A stretch of 64,000 nucleotides of DNA from NCBI RefSeq assembly GCF_001905665.1, contig NZ_LIVX01000001.1, positions 682,001 to 746,000 on the forward strand, read 5' to 3'. This DNA comes from Streptomyces sp. CB02261 (GTDB taxonomy: Bacteria; Actinomycetota; Actinomycetes; Streptomycetales; Streptomycetaceae). Made by a program: the position numbers and the translations under genes. Positions 7,337 through 15,495 of the stretch are shown here, piece after piece; positions within the stretch are counted from its first letter, which is position 1; each line of letters starts with the position of its first letter. A model generated the notes under the pieces. It ran no database searches, was not told the origin of the DNA, and worked only from the letters and a program-made list of their open reading frames with translations.

Positions 7337-9255
7337 GTCTCCACCGTACGGGCGAACTGGACGGCGTGCAGCCGGGCGTACGCCCCGCCGGCGGCGAGCA
7401 GTTCCTCGTGGGTGCCCTGTTCGGCGATCGAGCCGCCCTCCATCACCAGGATGGTGTCGGCGTCCCGGATCGTGGAGAGCCGGTGGGCGACGACGAAGCT
7501 GGTCCGCCCGGCGCGCAGCGAGGACATCGCCTGCTGGACGAGGAGTTCGGTGCGGGTGTCGACGGAGCTGGTGGCCTCGTCGAGGACGAGGATCACCGGG
7601 TCGGAGAGGAACGCCCGGGCGAGGGTGATCAGCTGCTTCTCCCCGGCGCTGAGTCCGCCGCCGTCCTCGTCGAGGACGGTGTCGTACCCGGCGGGCAGGG
7701 TGCGGACGAACCGGTCGGCGTGCGCGGCCCGCGCGGCCTCCACGATCCGCTCCCTGGAGACCTCCCCCGGCACCCCGTAGGCGATGTTGTCGGCGATGGT
7801 GCCGCCGAAGAGCCAGGTGTCCTGGAGGACCATGCCGGTGCCGGAGCGCAGTTCCTCCCGGGTCATCGCGGCCGTGTCGACGCCGTCGAGGGTGATCCGG
7901 CCGCCGGTGACCTCGTGGAACCGCAGGAGCAGGTTGACCAGGGTCGTCTTGCCCGCGCCGGTGGGGCCGACGATGGCGACGGTCCGGCCCGGTTCGACGG
8001 TGAGCGACAGGTCCTCGATGAGCGGCTTGCCGTCCTCGTAGCGGAAGGCGACCTTCTCGAAGGAGACGCGGCCGCGGAGCCGGGCCGGGCGCCGCGGTTC
8101 CCTCGGCTCCGGGGACTCCTCCTCGGCGTCGAGGAGGTCGAAGACCCGTTCGGCGGAGGCCACCCCGGACTGCAGGAGGTTGGCCATGGCGGCGACCTGG
8201 GTGATGGGGCCGTTGAAGTCGTACGAGTACTGGATGAAGGCCTGCACGTCCCCGACGGAGAGGGTGCCGCTCGCCACGCGGAGCCCGCCGACCACGGCGA
8301 TGACGACGTAGTTGAGGTTGCCGACGAAGGTCAGGGCGGGCTGGATGAACCCGGACACGAACTGGGCGCGGAAGCTCGCCCGGTACAGCTCCTCCCCCAG
8401 CTCGTCGAAGCGGCGCACGGCCTCGGCGCGACGCCCGAAGGCGACGACCTCGGTGTGGCCGGTGATCATCTCCTCGACGTGGCTGCCGAGCCGGCCGGTG
8501 ACCGCCCACTGCTTCACGAACTGCGGCTGGGCGCGCCGCCCGACGAAGGCGGCGACGGCGACCGAGACGGGCACGGTGGTGAGGGCGACGAGCGCGAGCA
8601 GCGGGGAGATCCAGAACATCATCGCGAGGACGCCGACGAGGGTGAGCAGGGCGCGCGTCATCTGGCTGAACGCCTGCTGGAGGGTCTGGGTGATGTTGTC
8701 GATGTCGTTCGTGGTGCGGGAGAGGACCTCGCCGCGCGGCTGCCGGTCGAGGTAGCCGAGGGGCAGCTTCGCCAGCTTGTGCTGGGCCGCCTCCCGCAGT
8801 CGGTGTCCGGCCCGCTGGACGACGGTGGTGGCGATCCGGAGCTGGACCCAGGTGAGGAGGGACGAGCCGGCGACGACCACCACGGAGAGGGCGAGGACGC
8901 GGCCGACGGCCGCGAAGTCGACTCCGGCCGGGCCGGTGGCGCCGGTGACGACGAGGTCGGTGGCGCGGCCGAGGAGGAGCGGGCCGAGGACGGAGAGGGA
9001 GACGGCCGCGGCGCCGGCGGCGACGACGCCGAACAGACCGGCCCGGTCGGGGGCGAGGGCGCGGAGGAGGCGGAGGCCGGAGGAGCGGAAGGACAGGGAG
9101 CGTTCGAGGGTGGGTGCGGCGGGGAGCCCGGGGCCGCGCTGCTGGGCGGAGGGGTGGGTGCGGGCGGGGGCGGTGCGGACCGGGCCGGTCGGCGGTTCCT
9201 CCGGGCCGCGTGTGCCGCCGGTGCCGTCCGTGCGGCTCTCCGTGGCCGTGGTCAT
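7333..9255 (-). CDS. ABC exporter half-transporter (canonical ATPase site)
   Basis: This 640-residue half-ABC exporter has a 60-residue proline-rich cytosolic start, six membrane helices (about 70-370) and a C-terminal ATPase domain. The ATPase motifs are complete: Walker A GPTGAGKTT, signature LSAGEKQLI, Walker B VILVLDEATSSVDT and the switch His in VAHRLST. Its stop overlaps the start of the CutA-GGCT gene and its ATG overlaps the stop of the preceding half-transporter (ATGA), so the two ABC genes are translated together. They almost certainly form a heterodimeric drug or lipid exporter of the TM287/288 kind. The substrate is unknown, but the SoxR-type promoter points to redox-active compounds. 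Confidence 0.9.
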   Translation of the reverse strand: MTTATESRTDGTGGTRGPEEPPTGPVRTAPARTHPSAQQRGPGLPAAPTLERSLSFRSSGLRLLRALAPDRAGLFGVVAAGAAAVSLSVLGPLLLGRATDLVVTGATGPAGVDFAAVGRVLALSVVVVAGSSLLTWVQLRIATTVVQRAGHRLREAAQHKLAKLPLGYLDRQPRGEVLSRTTNDIDNITQTLQQAFSQMTRALLTLVGVLAMMFWISPLLALVALTTVPVSVAVAAFVGRRAQPQFVKQWAVTGRLGSHVEEMITGHTEVVAFGRRAEAVRRFDELGEELYRASFRAQFVSGFIQPALTFVGNLNYVVIAVVGGLRVASGTLSVGDVQAFIQYSYDFNGPITQVAAMANLLQSGVASAERVFDLLDAEEESPEPREPRRPARLRGRVSFEKVAFRYEDGKPLIEDLSLTVEPGRTVAIVGPTGAGKTTLVNLLLRFHEVTGGRITLDGVDTAAMTREELRSGTGMVLQDTWLFGGTIADNIAYGVPGEVSRERIVEAARAAHADRFVRTLPAGYDTVLDEDGGGLSAGEKQLITLARAFLSDPVILVLDEATSSVDTRTELLVQQAMSSLRAGRTSFVVAHRLSTIRDADTILVMEGGSIAEQGTHEELLAAGGAYARLHAVQFARTVET

Positions 9256-10985
9256 GCGGCTTCCTCCTCGGTGAGCTGGGAGAGGACGATCTCCCGGTAC
9301 GTGGCGTTGTCCTCCATCAGGGACGTGTGGGTGCCGGCGCCGACGCTCCGGCCCCGGTCGAGGACGACGATCCGGTCGGCGTCCCGGATGGTGGAGACCC
9401 GCTGGGCGACGATGACGACGGTCGCGTCGGCCGTCTCGGTCCGCAGGGCGGCCCGGAGCGCGGCGTCCGTGCGGGGGTCGAGGGCGGAGAAGGAGTCGTC
9501 GAAGAGGTAGAGGCGGGGGCGGGCGACGAGGACCCGGGCGATGGCGAGCCGCTGCCGCTGGCCGCCGGAGAAGTTGGTGCCGCCCTGGGTGACGGGCGCG
9601 TCGAGGCCGTCGTCGAGCCCTCGGACGAAGTCGGCGGCCTGGGCGACCTCCAGGGCGTGCCAGAGTTCCTCGTCGGTGGCGTCGGGCTTGCCGTAGCGGA
9701 GGTTGGTGGCGACGGTCCCGGAGAAGAGGTAGGGCTTCTGGGGGACAAGTCCGACGGTCTTCGCCATGAGGTCCGGGTCGAGTCGGCGGACGTCGACGCC
9801 GTCCACGAGGACCTCGCCGCCGGTGGCGTCGAAGAGCCGGGGCACGAGTCCCAGGAGGGTCGACTTGCCGCTGCCGGTGGAGCCGATGATCGCGGTGGTC
9901 TCACCGGGCCGTGCGACGAGCCCGACGTCCTTGAGGACGGACTCCTCCGCACCGGGGTAACGGAATTCGGCGGCGCGTACCTCCAGATGCCCGCGCCGGG
10001 CCAGTGTCCGCACCGGGTCCACCGGCGGCACCACGCTCGACTCGGTCGCCAGGACCTCGCCGATGCGCTCCGCGCCCGCCTCGGCCCGGGGCATGTGCAT
10101 GAGCAGGAAGAGCACCATCATCACGGACATCGAGGTCTGGAGGAGATAGCCGAGGAAGGCGAAGAGCCCGCCCGGCTGGAGGGCGCCCGCCTCGATGCGG
10201 TGGGCGCCGACGTACACGAGGGCGACGGTCGTCAGCTGCCAGACGATGAGGACCGTGGGGAACATGAGCGCCTGGAGCCGGCCGGCCCGGAGGCCCACGG
10301 TGAGGAGGTCGTCGTTGGCGGCGGCGAACCGTTCCCGCTCGTGCCGGTCGCGGACGAAGGCACGGACCACCCGGACGCCCGTGATCTGCTCGCGCAGCAC
10401 GCGGTTGGCGCCGTCGACGCGCTCCTGCATGCCGCGGAACAGGGGGCGCATGCGCAGGACGACGGTGCCGACGGCCCCGGTCATCACCGGCACGAAGAGG
10501 AGCAGGACCAGGGCGAGCGGCACGTCCTGGCGCAGCGCCATGGCGATGCCGCCGACGCAGAGGAGCGGCGCGGCGACGAGCATGGTCAGGACGAGGACGG
10601 TGAACGTCTGGACCTGCTGGACGTCGTTGGTGGTACGGGTGATGAGGGAGGCGGCGCCGAAGCGGCCCCGCTCCCGCGCGGAGAAGTCCTGGACCCGGCG
10701 GAAGACCTCGGAGCGCAGGTCGCGGGCGACGCCCATGGCGATCCTGGCGCCGGTGTAGGTGGCGGCGGCCGCGGCCGCCGCCTGGAGGAGGGTGACGCCG
10801 GTCATCGCGGCGCCGCCGGTGAGGACACGGCCGGTGTCACCGCGCAGGACGCCCTGGTCGATGACGCCGGCGTTGAGCGTGGGCAGGGCGAGGGAGGCCA
10901 GGGTCTGGACGAGCTGGAGGGCGACGAGGAGGGCGAGGAGGGCCCGGTAGGGCCCGAGGCGGGGGACGAGAAGACGCGTCAGCAT
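9252..10985 (-). CDS. ABC exporter half-transporter (degenerate ATPase site)
   Basis: This 577-residue half-transporter has six membrane helices and an ATPase domain with Walker A GSTGSGKST and signature FSGGQRQRL. Walker B reads LYLFDDSFSALDP, where Asp replaces the catalytic Glu, and the switch region reads VAQRVST, where Gln replaces His. These changes mark the degenerate half-site typical of heterodimeric exporters, whose partner (7333-9255) keeps a complete site. ATG 10985 lies 12 bp after the FMN reductase stop, with an AGGTCCGCCCC stretch but no strong ribosome-binding site, so it is likely co-transcribed from the SoxR-type promoter. Confidence 0.9.
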   Translation of the reverse strand: MLTRLLVPRLGPYRALLALLVALQLVQTLASLALPTLNAGVIDQGVLRGDTGRVLTGGAAMTGVTLLQAAAAAAATYTGARIAMGVARDLRSEVFRRVQDFSARERGRFGAASLITRTTNDVQQVQTFTVLVLTMLVAAPLLCVGGIAMALRQDVPLALVLLLFVPVMTGAVGTVVLRMRPLFRGMQERVDGANRVLREQITGVRVVRAFVRDRHERERFAAANDDLLTVGLRAGRLQALMFPTVLIVWQLTTVALVYVGAHRIEAGALQPGGLFAFLGYLLQTSMSVMMVLFLLMHMPRAEAGAERIGEVLATESSVVPPVDPVRTLARRGHLEVRAAEFRYPGAEESVLKDVGLVARPGETTAIIGSTGSGKSTLLGLVPRLFDATGGEVLVDGVDVRRLDPDLMAKTVGLVPQKPYLFSGTVATNLRYGKPDATDEELWHALEVAQAADFVRGLDDGLDAPVTQGGTNFSGGQRQRLAIARVLVARPRLYLFDDSFSALDPRTDAALRAALRTETADATVVIVAQRVSTIRDADRIVVLDRGRSVGAGTHTSLMEDNATYREIVLSQLTEEEAA

Positions 10986-10997
10986 GAGGGGCGGACC

Positions 10998-11600
10998 TCA
11001 CTTGCCGTACGGGTGGACCGACTTGGCGTCCCTGAGGGCGCGGCCCCACCAGCCGAGCTGGTCGAGGAGCGCCTCGGCCGCGAGGTCGGCGCCGGCGGGG
11101 TCCTTGTGCTGTCCGTTCTCGTCGAACTGGCTGTGGGCGTGGTGGAAGGAGACGGTCTCGCGGACGGTGACGGCGTGCATCTCGGCGTAGACCTGGCGGA
11201 GTTGTTCGACGGCCCGCAGGCCTCCGGAGATGCCGCCGTAGGAGACGAATCCGACGGGCTTGGCCTGCCATTCGGTGTAGTGGCGGTCGATCAGGTTCTT
11301 GAGGGAGGCGGGGAAGGAGTGGTTGTACTCGGGGGTGATGACGACGAAGGCGTCGGCGGCCTCCAGCACCGGTGTGACCTTGGCGAGTTCGGCGAGGACG
11401 GCCGGGGAGGGGCGGTAGGAGAGGGAGGTGGGGAGGTCGACCTCGGCGAGGTCGACGACGGTGACGGTGAAGTCCTCGCGTCCGGCCAGGCGGGAGCGGA
11501 ACCAGTCGGTGATGACGGGGGCGAAGCGGCCGTCGCGGTCGCTGGCGACGACGAGGGCGAGGGAGAGGGGTCGGGTCTGCGTGGCAGTGGTGAGGTCCAT
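10998..11600 (-). CDS. NAD(P)H-dependent FMN reductase
   Basis: This 200-residue flavodoxin-like protein reduces FMN or quinone-type acceptors with NAD(P)H. It has a PLSLALVVASDRDGRFAP phosphate-binding start, VVITPEYNHSFPASLKNLID (the family's PEYN/H flavin motif near residues 88-105) and the conserved GFVSYGGISGGLRAVEQLR loop. It matches from memory SCO2478, one of the few SoxR targets in S. coelicolor. A near-perfect SoxR box lies immediately upstream and the predicted transcription start coincides with the ATG, so the message may be leaderless. It heads the ABC exporter operon. Confidence 0.9.
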   Translation of the reverse strand: MDLTTATQTRPLSLALVVASDRDGRFAPVITDWFRSRLAGREDFTVTVVDLAEVDLPTSLSYRPSPAVLAELAKVTPVLEAADAFVVITPEYNHSFPASLKNLIDRHYTEWQAKPVGFVSYGGISGGLRAVEQLRQVYAEMHAVTVRETVSFHHAHSQFDENGQHKDPAGADLAAEALLDQLGWWGRALRDAKSVHPYGK

Positions 11601-11607
11601 GCGGATG

Positions 11608-11638
11608 ATCCTGATACCTCAACTTTGGTTGAGGTCAA
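11608..11638 (-). promoter_or_regulatory. SoxR-type promoter with long spacer
   Basis: The inverted repeat CCTCAAC-N4-GTTGAGG (11617-11634) matches the SoxR operator (CCTCAAG..CTTGAGG) in all but the inner positions. It lies between a TTGACC -35 (11633-11638) and a CAGGAT -10 (11608-11613) with a 19-base spacer, the overlong spacing that MerR-family activators such as SoxR correct. The -10 ends 7 bases before the start codon of the FMN reductase. Confidence 0.85.
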
Positions 11639-11691
11639 GCGGTGATCCGGGGCGACCTTCAAGGACCCCTTCCCGGACGTACGGTGAGGGC

Positions 11692-12453
11692 ATGACGAGT
11701 CCGCCCCCGCACATCGAGATCGACGGCGTCCCGGCCGCCGACCCGGCGTTGCTCGCCGGCCTCATGACCGGCTTCGGCCACTTCACGGCGATGCAGGTAC
11801 GGGACGGGCGCGTGAAGGGCCTCGATCTGCACCTCGCCCGGCTCGACCGCTCCACCCGCGAGCTCTTCGGCCGGGAACTGGACGGCGGCCGGGTCCGGGA
11901 ACTGGCCGCCGGAGCCCTGGCGTCGGCCGGAGTGCGGGACGGCTCGGTGCGGGTCTACGTGTACCCGGACGTCCGCGTCGTGGTGACCGTCGCCCCGCCG
12001 GCCCCGGACGGCCCCGGCGCCCCGCAGCGGCTGACGTCCGTCGGGTACTGGCGCCCCGCGCCGCACATCAAGCACCTGGGCGGCTTCGGCCAGAGCTACC
12101 ACCGGGAGGCGGCCGTCCGCGCCGGCTACGACGAGGCCGTGCTGACCTCCCCGTCCGGCGAGATCGCCGAGGGCGCCGTCACCAACATCGCCTTCTGGGA
12201 CGGCACTTCGCTGGTCTGGCCGTCCGCGCCCTGCCTGGAGGGGATCACCATGGCCCTCCTGGAGCCCCGCCTGGAGTCGGTCCGGCGCCCGGTCACCCTG
12301 GCGGACCTGTCCGGCTACCGGGCCGCCCTGGTGACCAACTCCCGGTCCATCGCGCCCGTGACGGCGATCGACGGGGTGACGTTCGCGGTGGACGAGGAAC
12401 TGATGGGACGGGTGTACTCGGCGTACGACTCGGTGGAGTGGGAGGGGCTGTAG
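11692..12453 (+). CDS. Class IV (fold-type IV) PLP-dependent aminotransferase / aminodeoxychorismate-lyase-like protein
   Basis: This 253-residue PLP enzyme starts at ATG 11692. The Schiff-base lysine is probably K127 in HIKHLGGFGQSYHREA, and the cofactor region TSPSGEIAEGAVTNIAFWDG matches the E-x-x-x-x-N-I/V-F motif that binds PLP. It is short for a branched-chain aminotransferase and closer in length to PabC and D-amino-acid aminotransferase relatives. The amino donor and acceptor cannot be told from the sequence. It diverges from the FMN reductase gene (91 bp between starts). Confidence 0.85.
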   Translation: MTSPPPHIEIDGVPAADPALLAGLMTGFGHFTAMQVRDGRVKGLDLHLARLDRSTRELFGRELDGGRVRELAAGALASAGVRDGSVRVYVYPDVRVVVTVAPPAPDGPGAPQRLTSVGYWRPAPHIKHLGGFGQSYHREAAVRAGYDEAVLTSPSGEIAEGAVTNIAFWDGTSLVWPSAPCLEGITMALLEPRLESVRRPVTLADLSGYRAALVTNSRSIAPVTAIDGVTFAVDEELMGRVYSAYDSVEWEGL

Positions 12454-12523
12454 AGCGGTAAGGGTTCCGGAGCGGTCCGGGTTCGGTACGGGCCGGAAGC
12501 GGTAAGGGGGGGAGTCGTCGGAC

Positions 12524-14230
12524 ATGGTCGCGAGGTACGTGGTCTCGCCGCGCGGCGGTCGTCGCGCCCACCCCGACATCGCGTCGGCGCTCCGCGCGGC
12601 CGCCGCGCGGGGCAGGGCGGCGCTGATCGAGATCGCTCCCGGGCGGTACGAGGAGTTCCTCGACGTCAGGGGGGACGTGCGGCTGGTCGCGGCCGAGGGC
12701 CCCGGCTCCGTCGTGGTCGGGCTGCCCCGCGGCCCCGTCCTGCTGGCGGCCGGATCGGTCACGGTCCACGGCCTCGCCCTGGTCGGCCGCGAGTCCGTCG
12801 TCGCCGGCTGTCACACGGGCACCCTCACGCTCGACCACTCGGAGGTCTGGGCGCACGGCGGCGTCGGGGTGCACGCCCCGCCGGGCACCTCCGTCACCCT
12901 GCGGGACAGCGTGGTCGCCCAGGGCCGGACGCTCTTCGTCGGAAGCGTGGGGCTCGTCGAGCGCTGCCGGTTCACCGACGCGGCGGACAACGCGATCGCC
13001 GTGACCGAGGGCGCGCGTGTCTCGGTCCGGGGCAGCCGGATCGAGGGCAGCCGGATCCACGGCGTGCGGGTCAGCGACGCGCAGGCGGAGGTCGTCGGCT
13101 GCGAGCTGACCGACGCCGGGCAGGCGGCCCTCATGGCGGACGCCCGGGCCCGGCTCACCGTGGCGGACTGCACGATCACCGCCGTCCACGCGGAGGGGAT
13201 CATGTTCATCGAGCAGTCCCGGGGCTCCGTCGACACCACGACGGTCACCGACGCGCGGCACGGGATCGCCGCGGCGAGCGGCGCCGACCCTGTGGTGCGC
13301 GGCTGCGTCCTCACCGACTGCCACGACACCGGCATCAACGTCCAGACCTCGGCCAGGGGCCGGTTCGAGGACTGCCGGGTCCTCGGCGCGGGCAACGTCG
13401 CCGTGCTCGCGACGACGGGAGGGGCGCCCGAGGTGCGCGACTGCCTCGTCGCAGGGGGGAACGTGGGCGTCGCCGTCACCGAGGGGGCCAGGGGCCGCCT
13501 GACGCGCGTGCGGATCGAGGATCTGACGAACTCCGCGCTGCGGGTCCTGGAGGGGGGCACGGGCGTGTTCGAGGGCGTCCGGGTGGACCGCTGCCTGCTG
13601 GGCCTCGACACCAAGGGGGACGGCGGCACGACGGCCGACCTCACCGACGTGGTGTTCCGTGACTTCGAGACCGCCGTGACCGCGCTCGGCCGGTCCAGGG
13701 TCACGCTCAAGGGGGTGACGGCCGAGCGGGGCGTGGTGGGCTTCGGCGTCGGCGAGGAGGCACGACTGATCGTCCACGACAGCACCGTCACGGCGGTGAG
13801 CGTCGGCGGCGCCGTCGCCTTCGGCAGCGGCAAGCTCCACGCGAGGAACCTGACCGTGAACGGTTCGGAGGGAACCGGTCTCACCGCGAGCGGGTCCGGC
13901 TACATGGACGTCGGGAACAGCGAGTTCACCGACTGCGCGAGCGCGGGCGCCGCCTTCGCCGACGAGAGCGGAGGCCGCCTGGTGGACTGCGCGGTGAACG
14001 GGACGCGGGGGCGTGCCGTCCTGCACAACGGCCGCGTCGAGCTCGTCTCGCTGCGCACGTCCCTCCCGGTCGTACGGGAGACCGTCCGCACGGTCGAGCA
14101 GACCCCGACGATCATCAACAACTACGCGGGCCCCGTGATCCACGGCTCGGTCCACGGCAGCCAGTTCGCGTGGAACAACGACACCGCCCATCAGACCCAG
14201 ACGACACAGGACGGTCCGGAACATGAGTGA
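12524..14230 (+). CDS. Right-handed parallel beta-helix protein with a C-terminal Gly/Asn/Gln-rich shared motif
   Basis: This 568-residue protein is built from about 20 imperfect 22-24-residue beta-helix coils (for example VEVVGCELTDAGQAALMADARA, then RLTVADCTITAV) of the kind found in pectate-lyase-like proteins; no lyase catalytic residues are obvious. There is no signal peptide, so it is probably cytosolic. After the helix (about residue 515) comes a linker and, at residues 535-559 (14126-14200), GPVxHGSVxGSQFAWxN. This motif is repeated near the N-terminus of the next gene's product (16 of 25 positions identical). That gene overlaps this one by 8 bp. The function is unknown; the motif arrangement recalls bacterial amyloid-signalling partners. 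Confidence 0.82.
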   Translation: MVARYVVSPRGGRRAHPDIASALRAAAARGRAALIEIAPGRYEEFLDVRGDVRLVAAEGPGSVVVGLPRGPVLLAAGSVTVHGLALVGRESVVAGCHTGTLTLDHSEVWAHGGVGVHAPPGTSVTLRDSVVAQGRTLFVGSVGLVERCRFTDAADNAIAVTEGARVSVRGSRIEGSRIHGVRVSDAQAEVVGCELTDAGQAALMADARARLTVADCTITAVHAEGIMFIEQSRGSVDTTTVTDARHGIAAASGADPVVRGCVLTDCHDTGINVQTSARGRFEDCRVLGAGNVAVLATTGGAPEVRDCLVAGGNVGVAVTEGARGRLTRVRIEDLTNSALRVLEGGTGVFEGVRVDRCLLGLDTKGDGGTTADLTDVVFRDFETAVTALGRSRVTLKGVTAERGVVGFGVGEEARLIVHDSTVTAVSVGGAVAFGSGKLHARNLTVNGSEGTGLTASGSGYMDVGNSEFTDCASAGAAFADESGGRLVDCAVNGTRGRAVLHNGRVELVSLRTSLPVVRETVRTVEQTPTIINNYAGPVIHGSVHGSQFAWNNDTAHQTQTTQDGPEHE

Positions 14231-14633
14231 TCCCCAGAACGCGCAGCACCCGGGCGACGGCCCGGTCGTCCACGGCTCCGTCTCCCATTCCCAGTTCGCC
14301 TGGGGCAACGAGACGGTCACCCAGAACCAGCGGAACGACGGCCCGGTCGCGCCGGGGTACGAGGCGCTCGCCGAGCGGGTGCGCGAGCTCCTCCGGCAGC
14401 TGCCGGAGGCGGGACTGCCCGACCGGGACCGCGAGGACACCGCCACCGCCGCCGAGGAGGTCCTCGCGGAGATCACCCGGCCGGAGCCCGTCGATGAGGG
14501 CCGGGTACGGCGGTCGCTCACCACCCTGAGGGGCGCCCTCGCCCCGGTGGCGACGGGCGTCGCGGCCGGCGCGACGATGGGGGCGCAGGAATGGGCCCTG
14601 GCCGCGATCGGTGGCCTGACGGGGATCGGGTAG
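14223..14633 (+). CDS. Small protein with N-terminal motif shared with the beta-helix protein and a Gly/Ala-rich C-terminus
   Basis: I do not recognise a named family for this 136-residue protein. Residues 12-36 (14256-14330) repeat the motif of the preceding gene product, GPVxHGSVxxSQFAWxN. Residues 45-105 form a charged helical segment (YEALAERVRELLRQL and RRSLTTLRGAL). Residues 106-136 are Gly/Ala-rich and hydrophobic (LAPVATGVAAGATMGAQEW), as a membrane-inserting or packing segment might be. The start ATG overlaps the beta-helix gene by 8 bp, so the two are translated together. A cell-death or assembly partner of the beta-helix protein is one inference; a structural partner is another. 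Confidence 0.75.
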   Translation: MSDPQNAQHPGDGPVVHGSVSHSQFAWGNETVTQNQRNDGPVAPGYEALAERVRELLRQLPEAGLPDRDREDTATAAEEVLAEITRPEPVDEGRVRRSLTTLRGALAPVATGVAAGATMGAQEWALAAIGGLTGIG

Positions 14634-14691
14634 GGCCGGGGCGGGGCGGATCCGAGGCCGGGCCCCGCGACCCGTCACCCGTTCGGCACGA

Positions 14692-14707
14692 GGCGTCAGC
14701 TGACGCC
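14692..14707. promoter_or_regulatory. Perfect 16-bp palindrome with CGTCAG/CTGACG half-sites
   Basis: GGCGTCAG directly abuts CTGACGCC without a loop. The half-site CTGACG resembles those of the CTGAYG-N3-CRTCRG element 68 bp further on, but in the opposite order. It lies in the interval before the surface-protein gene at 14898. A protein-binding site is likelier than a terminator because there is no loop. Confidence 0.4.
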
Positions 14708-14774
14708 ACGACACCCGCTCTGACCTGCGTAAACTCTCGGAATCCAGGCGACACACCGTATCGGACGGCCCAAT

Positions 14775-14791
14775 CCTGATGCCTCATCAGG
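14775..14791. promoter_or_regulatory. Palindrome CCTGATG-CCT-CATCAGG upstream of a surface-protein gene
   Basis: This perfect 7-3-7 inverted repeat lies 106 bp before the ATG at 14898. Near-identical elements occur upstream of two other secreted-protein genes (60534-60548 and 61188-61202), which makes a shared regulator plausible. The binding protein is not known to me. Confidence 0.5.
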
Positions 14792-14897
14792 AGGCGCGGG
14801 GCGCGCCGCGGCTCTTATCTCGGTCACAGAAGGTCGTTCCGGGAAGTCCCTCCCGGAAGACCACCGCATGACCGCTCGCGCGCCCCGGAGGCCCCCC

Positions 14898-15404
14898 ATG
14901 CGCACCACTGTCCGCCTGTTCACCGGTACCGCGCTGACGGTCGCCGCGATCGGAGCCCTGGCCGCCCCCGCGGCGTTCGCCGGGAACTCCGAGTCGCTGG
15001 AGGTCTACCCTTCCGAGGCCTCCCCCGGCACCACCGTCACCGTCAACACCCTCGCCTGCGGCAAGCACGGCCGCGGCGTCGGGGACGCGAACTCGCTCGG
15101 CGCGGGCGAGTTCCACCTCAGTTCGAGCACGCACAAGGAGGTCGTGGTCGGACAGTTCACCGTGCCGGAGCACGCCAGGGCCGGCACGTACGGCATCAGC
15201 GTGGCCTGCGACAACGGCAAGACGGCTCGGGGCGACCTGACGGTCAAGCACCGCCGTCCCAGCGGCCACGTCCAGACCGGTGTCGGGGGCAGCGTCGGCC
15301 CCGACACCGCCCAGGTCACGGCGGGCGTGGCGGTGCTGGCCGCGGCTGCCGTGGGCGGGGTCTGGCTTCTGCGCCGCCGGGCGAGCGGCGCGCAGGGGCA
15401 CTGA
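14898..15404 (+). CDS. Secreted, membrane/wall-anchored surface protein (probable sortase substrate)
   Basis: This 168-residue protein has an N-terminal signal peptide (residues 1-30, ending APAAFA), an Ig-like middle region rich in Gly, Thr and Val with one Cys pair (TLACGKHG and VACDNGK), and a C-terminal tail QTGVGGSVGPD, hydrophobic helix, LLRRRAS. That tail has the layout of a sorting signal, with TG before the helix, though not a classical LPxTG. ATG 14898 was chosen because CCGGAGG lies 8 bases upstream; ATG 14868 would put a charged stretch before the signal peptide. The next gene encodes a sortase, so it is the likely substrate. The physiological role is unknown. Confidence 0.8.
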   Translation: MRTTVRLFTGTALTVAAIGALAAPAAFAGNSESLEVYPSEASPGTTVTVNTLACGKHGRGVGDANSLGAGEFHLSSSTHKEVVVGQFTVPEHARAGTYGISVACDNGKTARGDLTVKHRRPSGHVQTGVGGSVGPDTAQVTAGVAVLAAAAVGGVWLLRRRASGAQGH

Positions 15405-15417
15405 GACCACCGCCTGT

Positions 15418-15460
15418 CCTGCCCCCGCCGCGCGCCCGTACACGGCCCGGCGGGGGCAGG
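15418..15460 (+). terminator. Hairpin between surface-protein and sortase genes
   Basis: A perfect 13-bp stem (CCTGCCCCCGCCG with its complement) encloses a 17-base loop, starting 13 bp after the stop at 15404. There is no T-run. It may terminate part of the transcription or adjust the ratio of substrate to sortase. Confidence 0.5.
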
Positions 15461-15495
15461 GCCACACCCCGCCACGAAATGACCGAGGGAACCCC

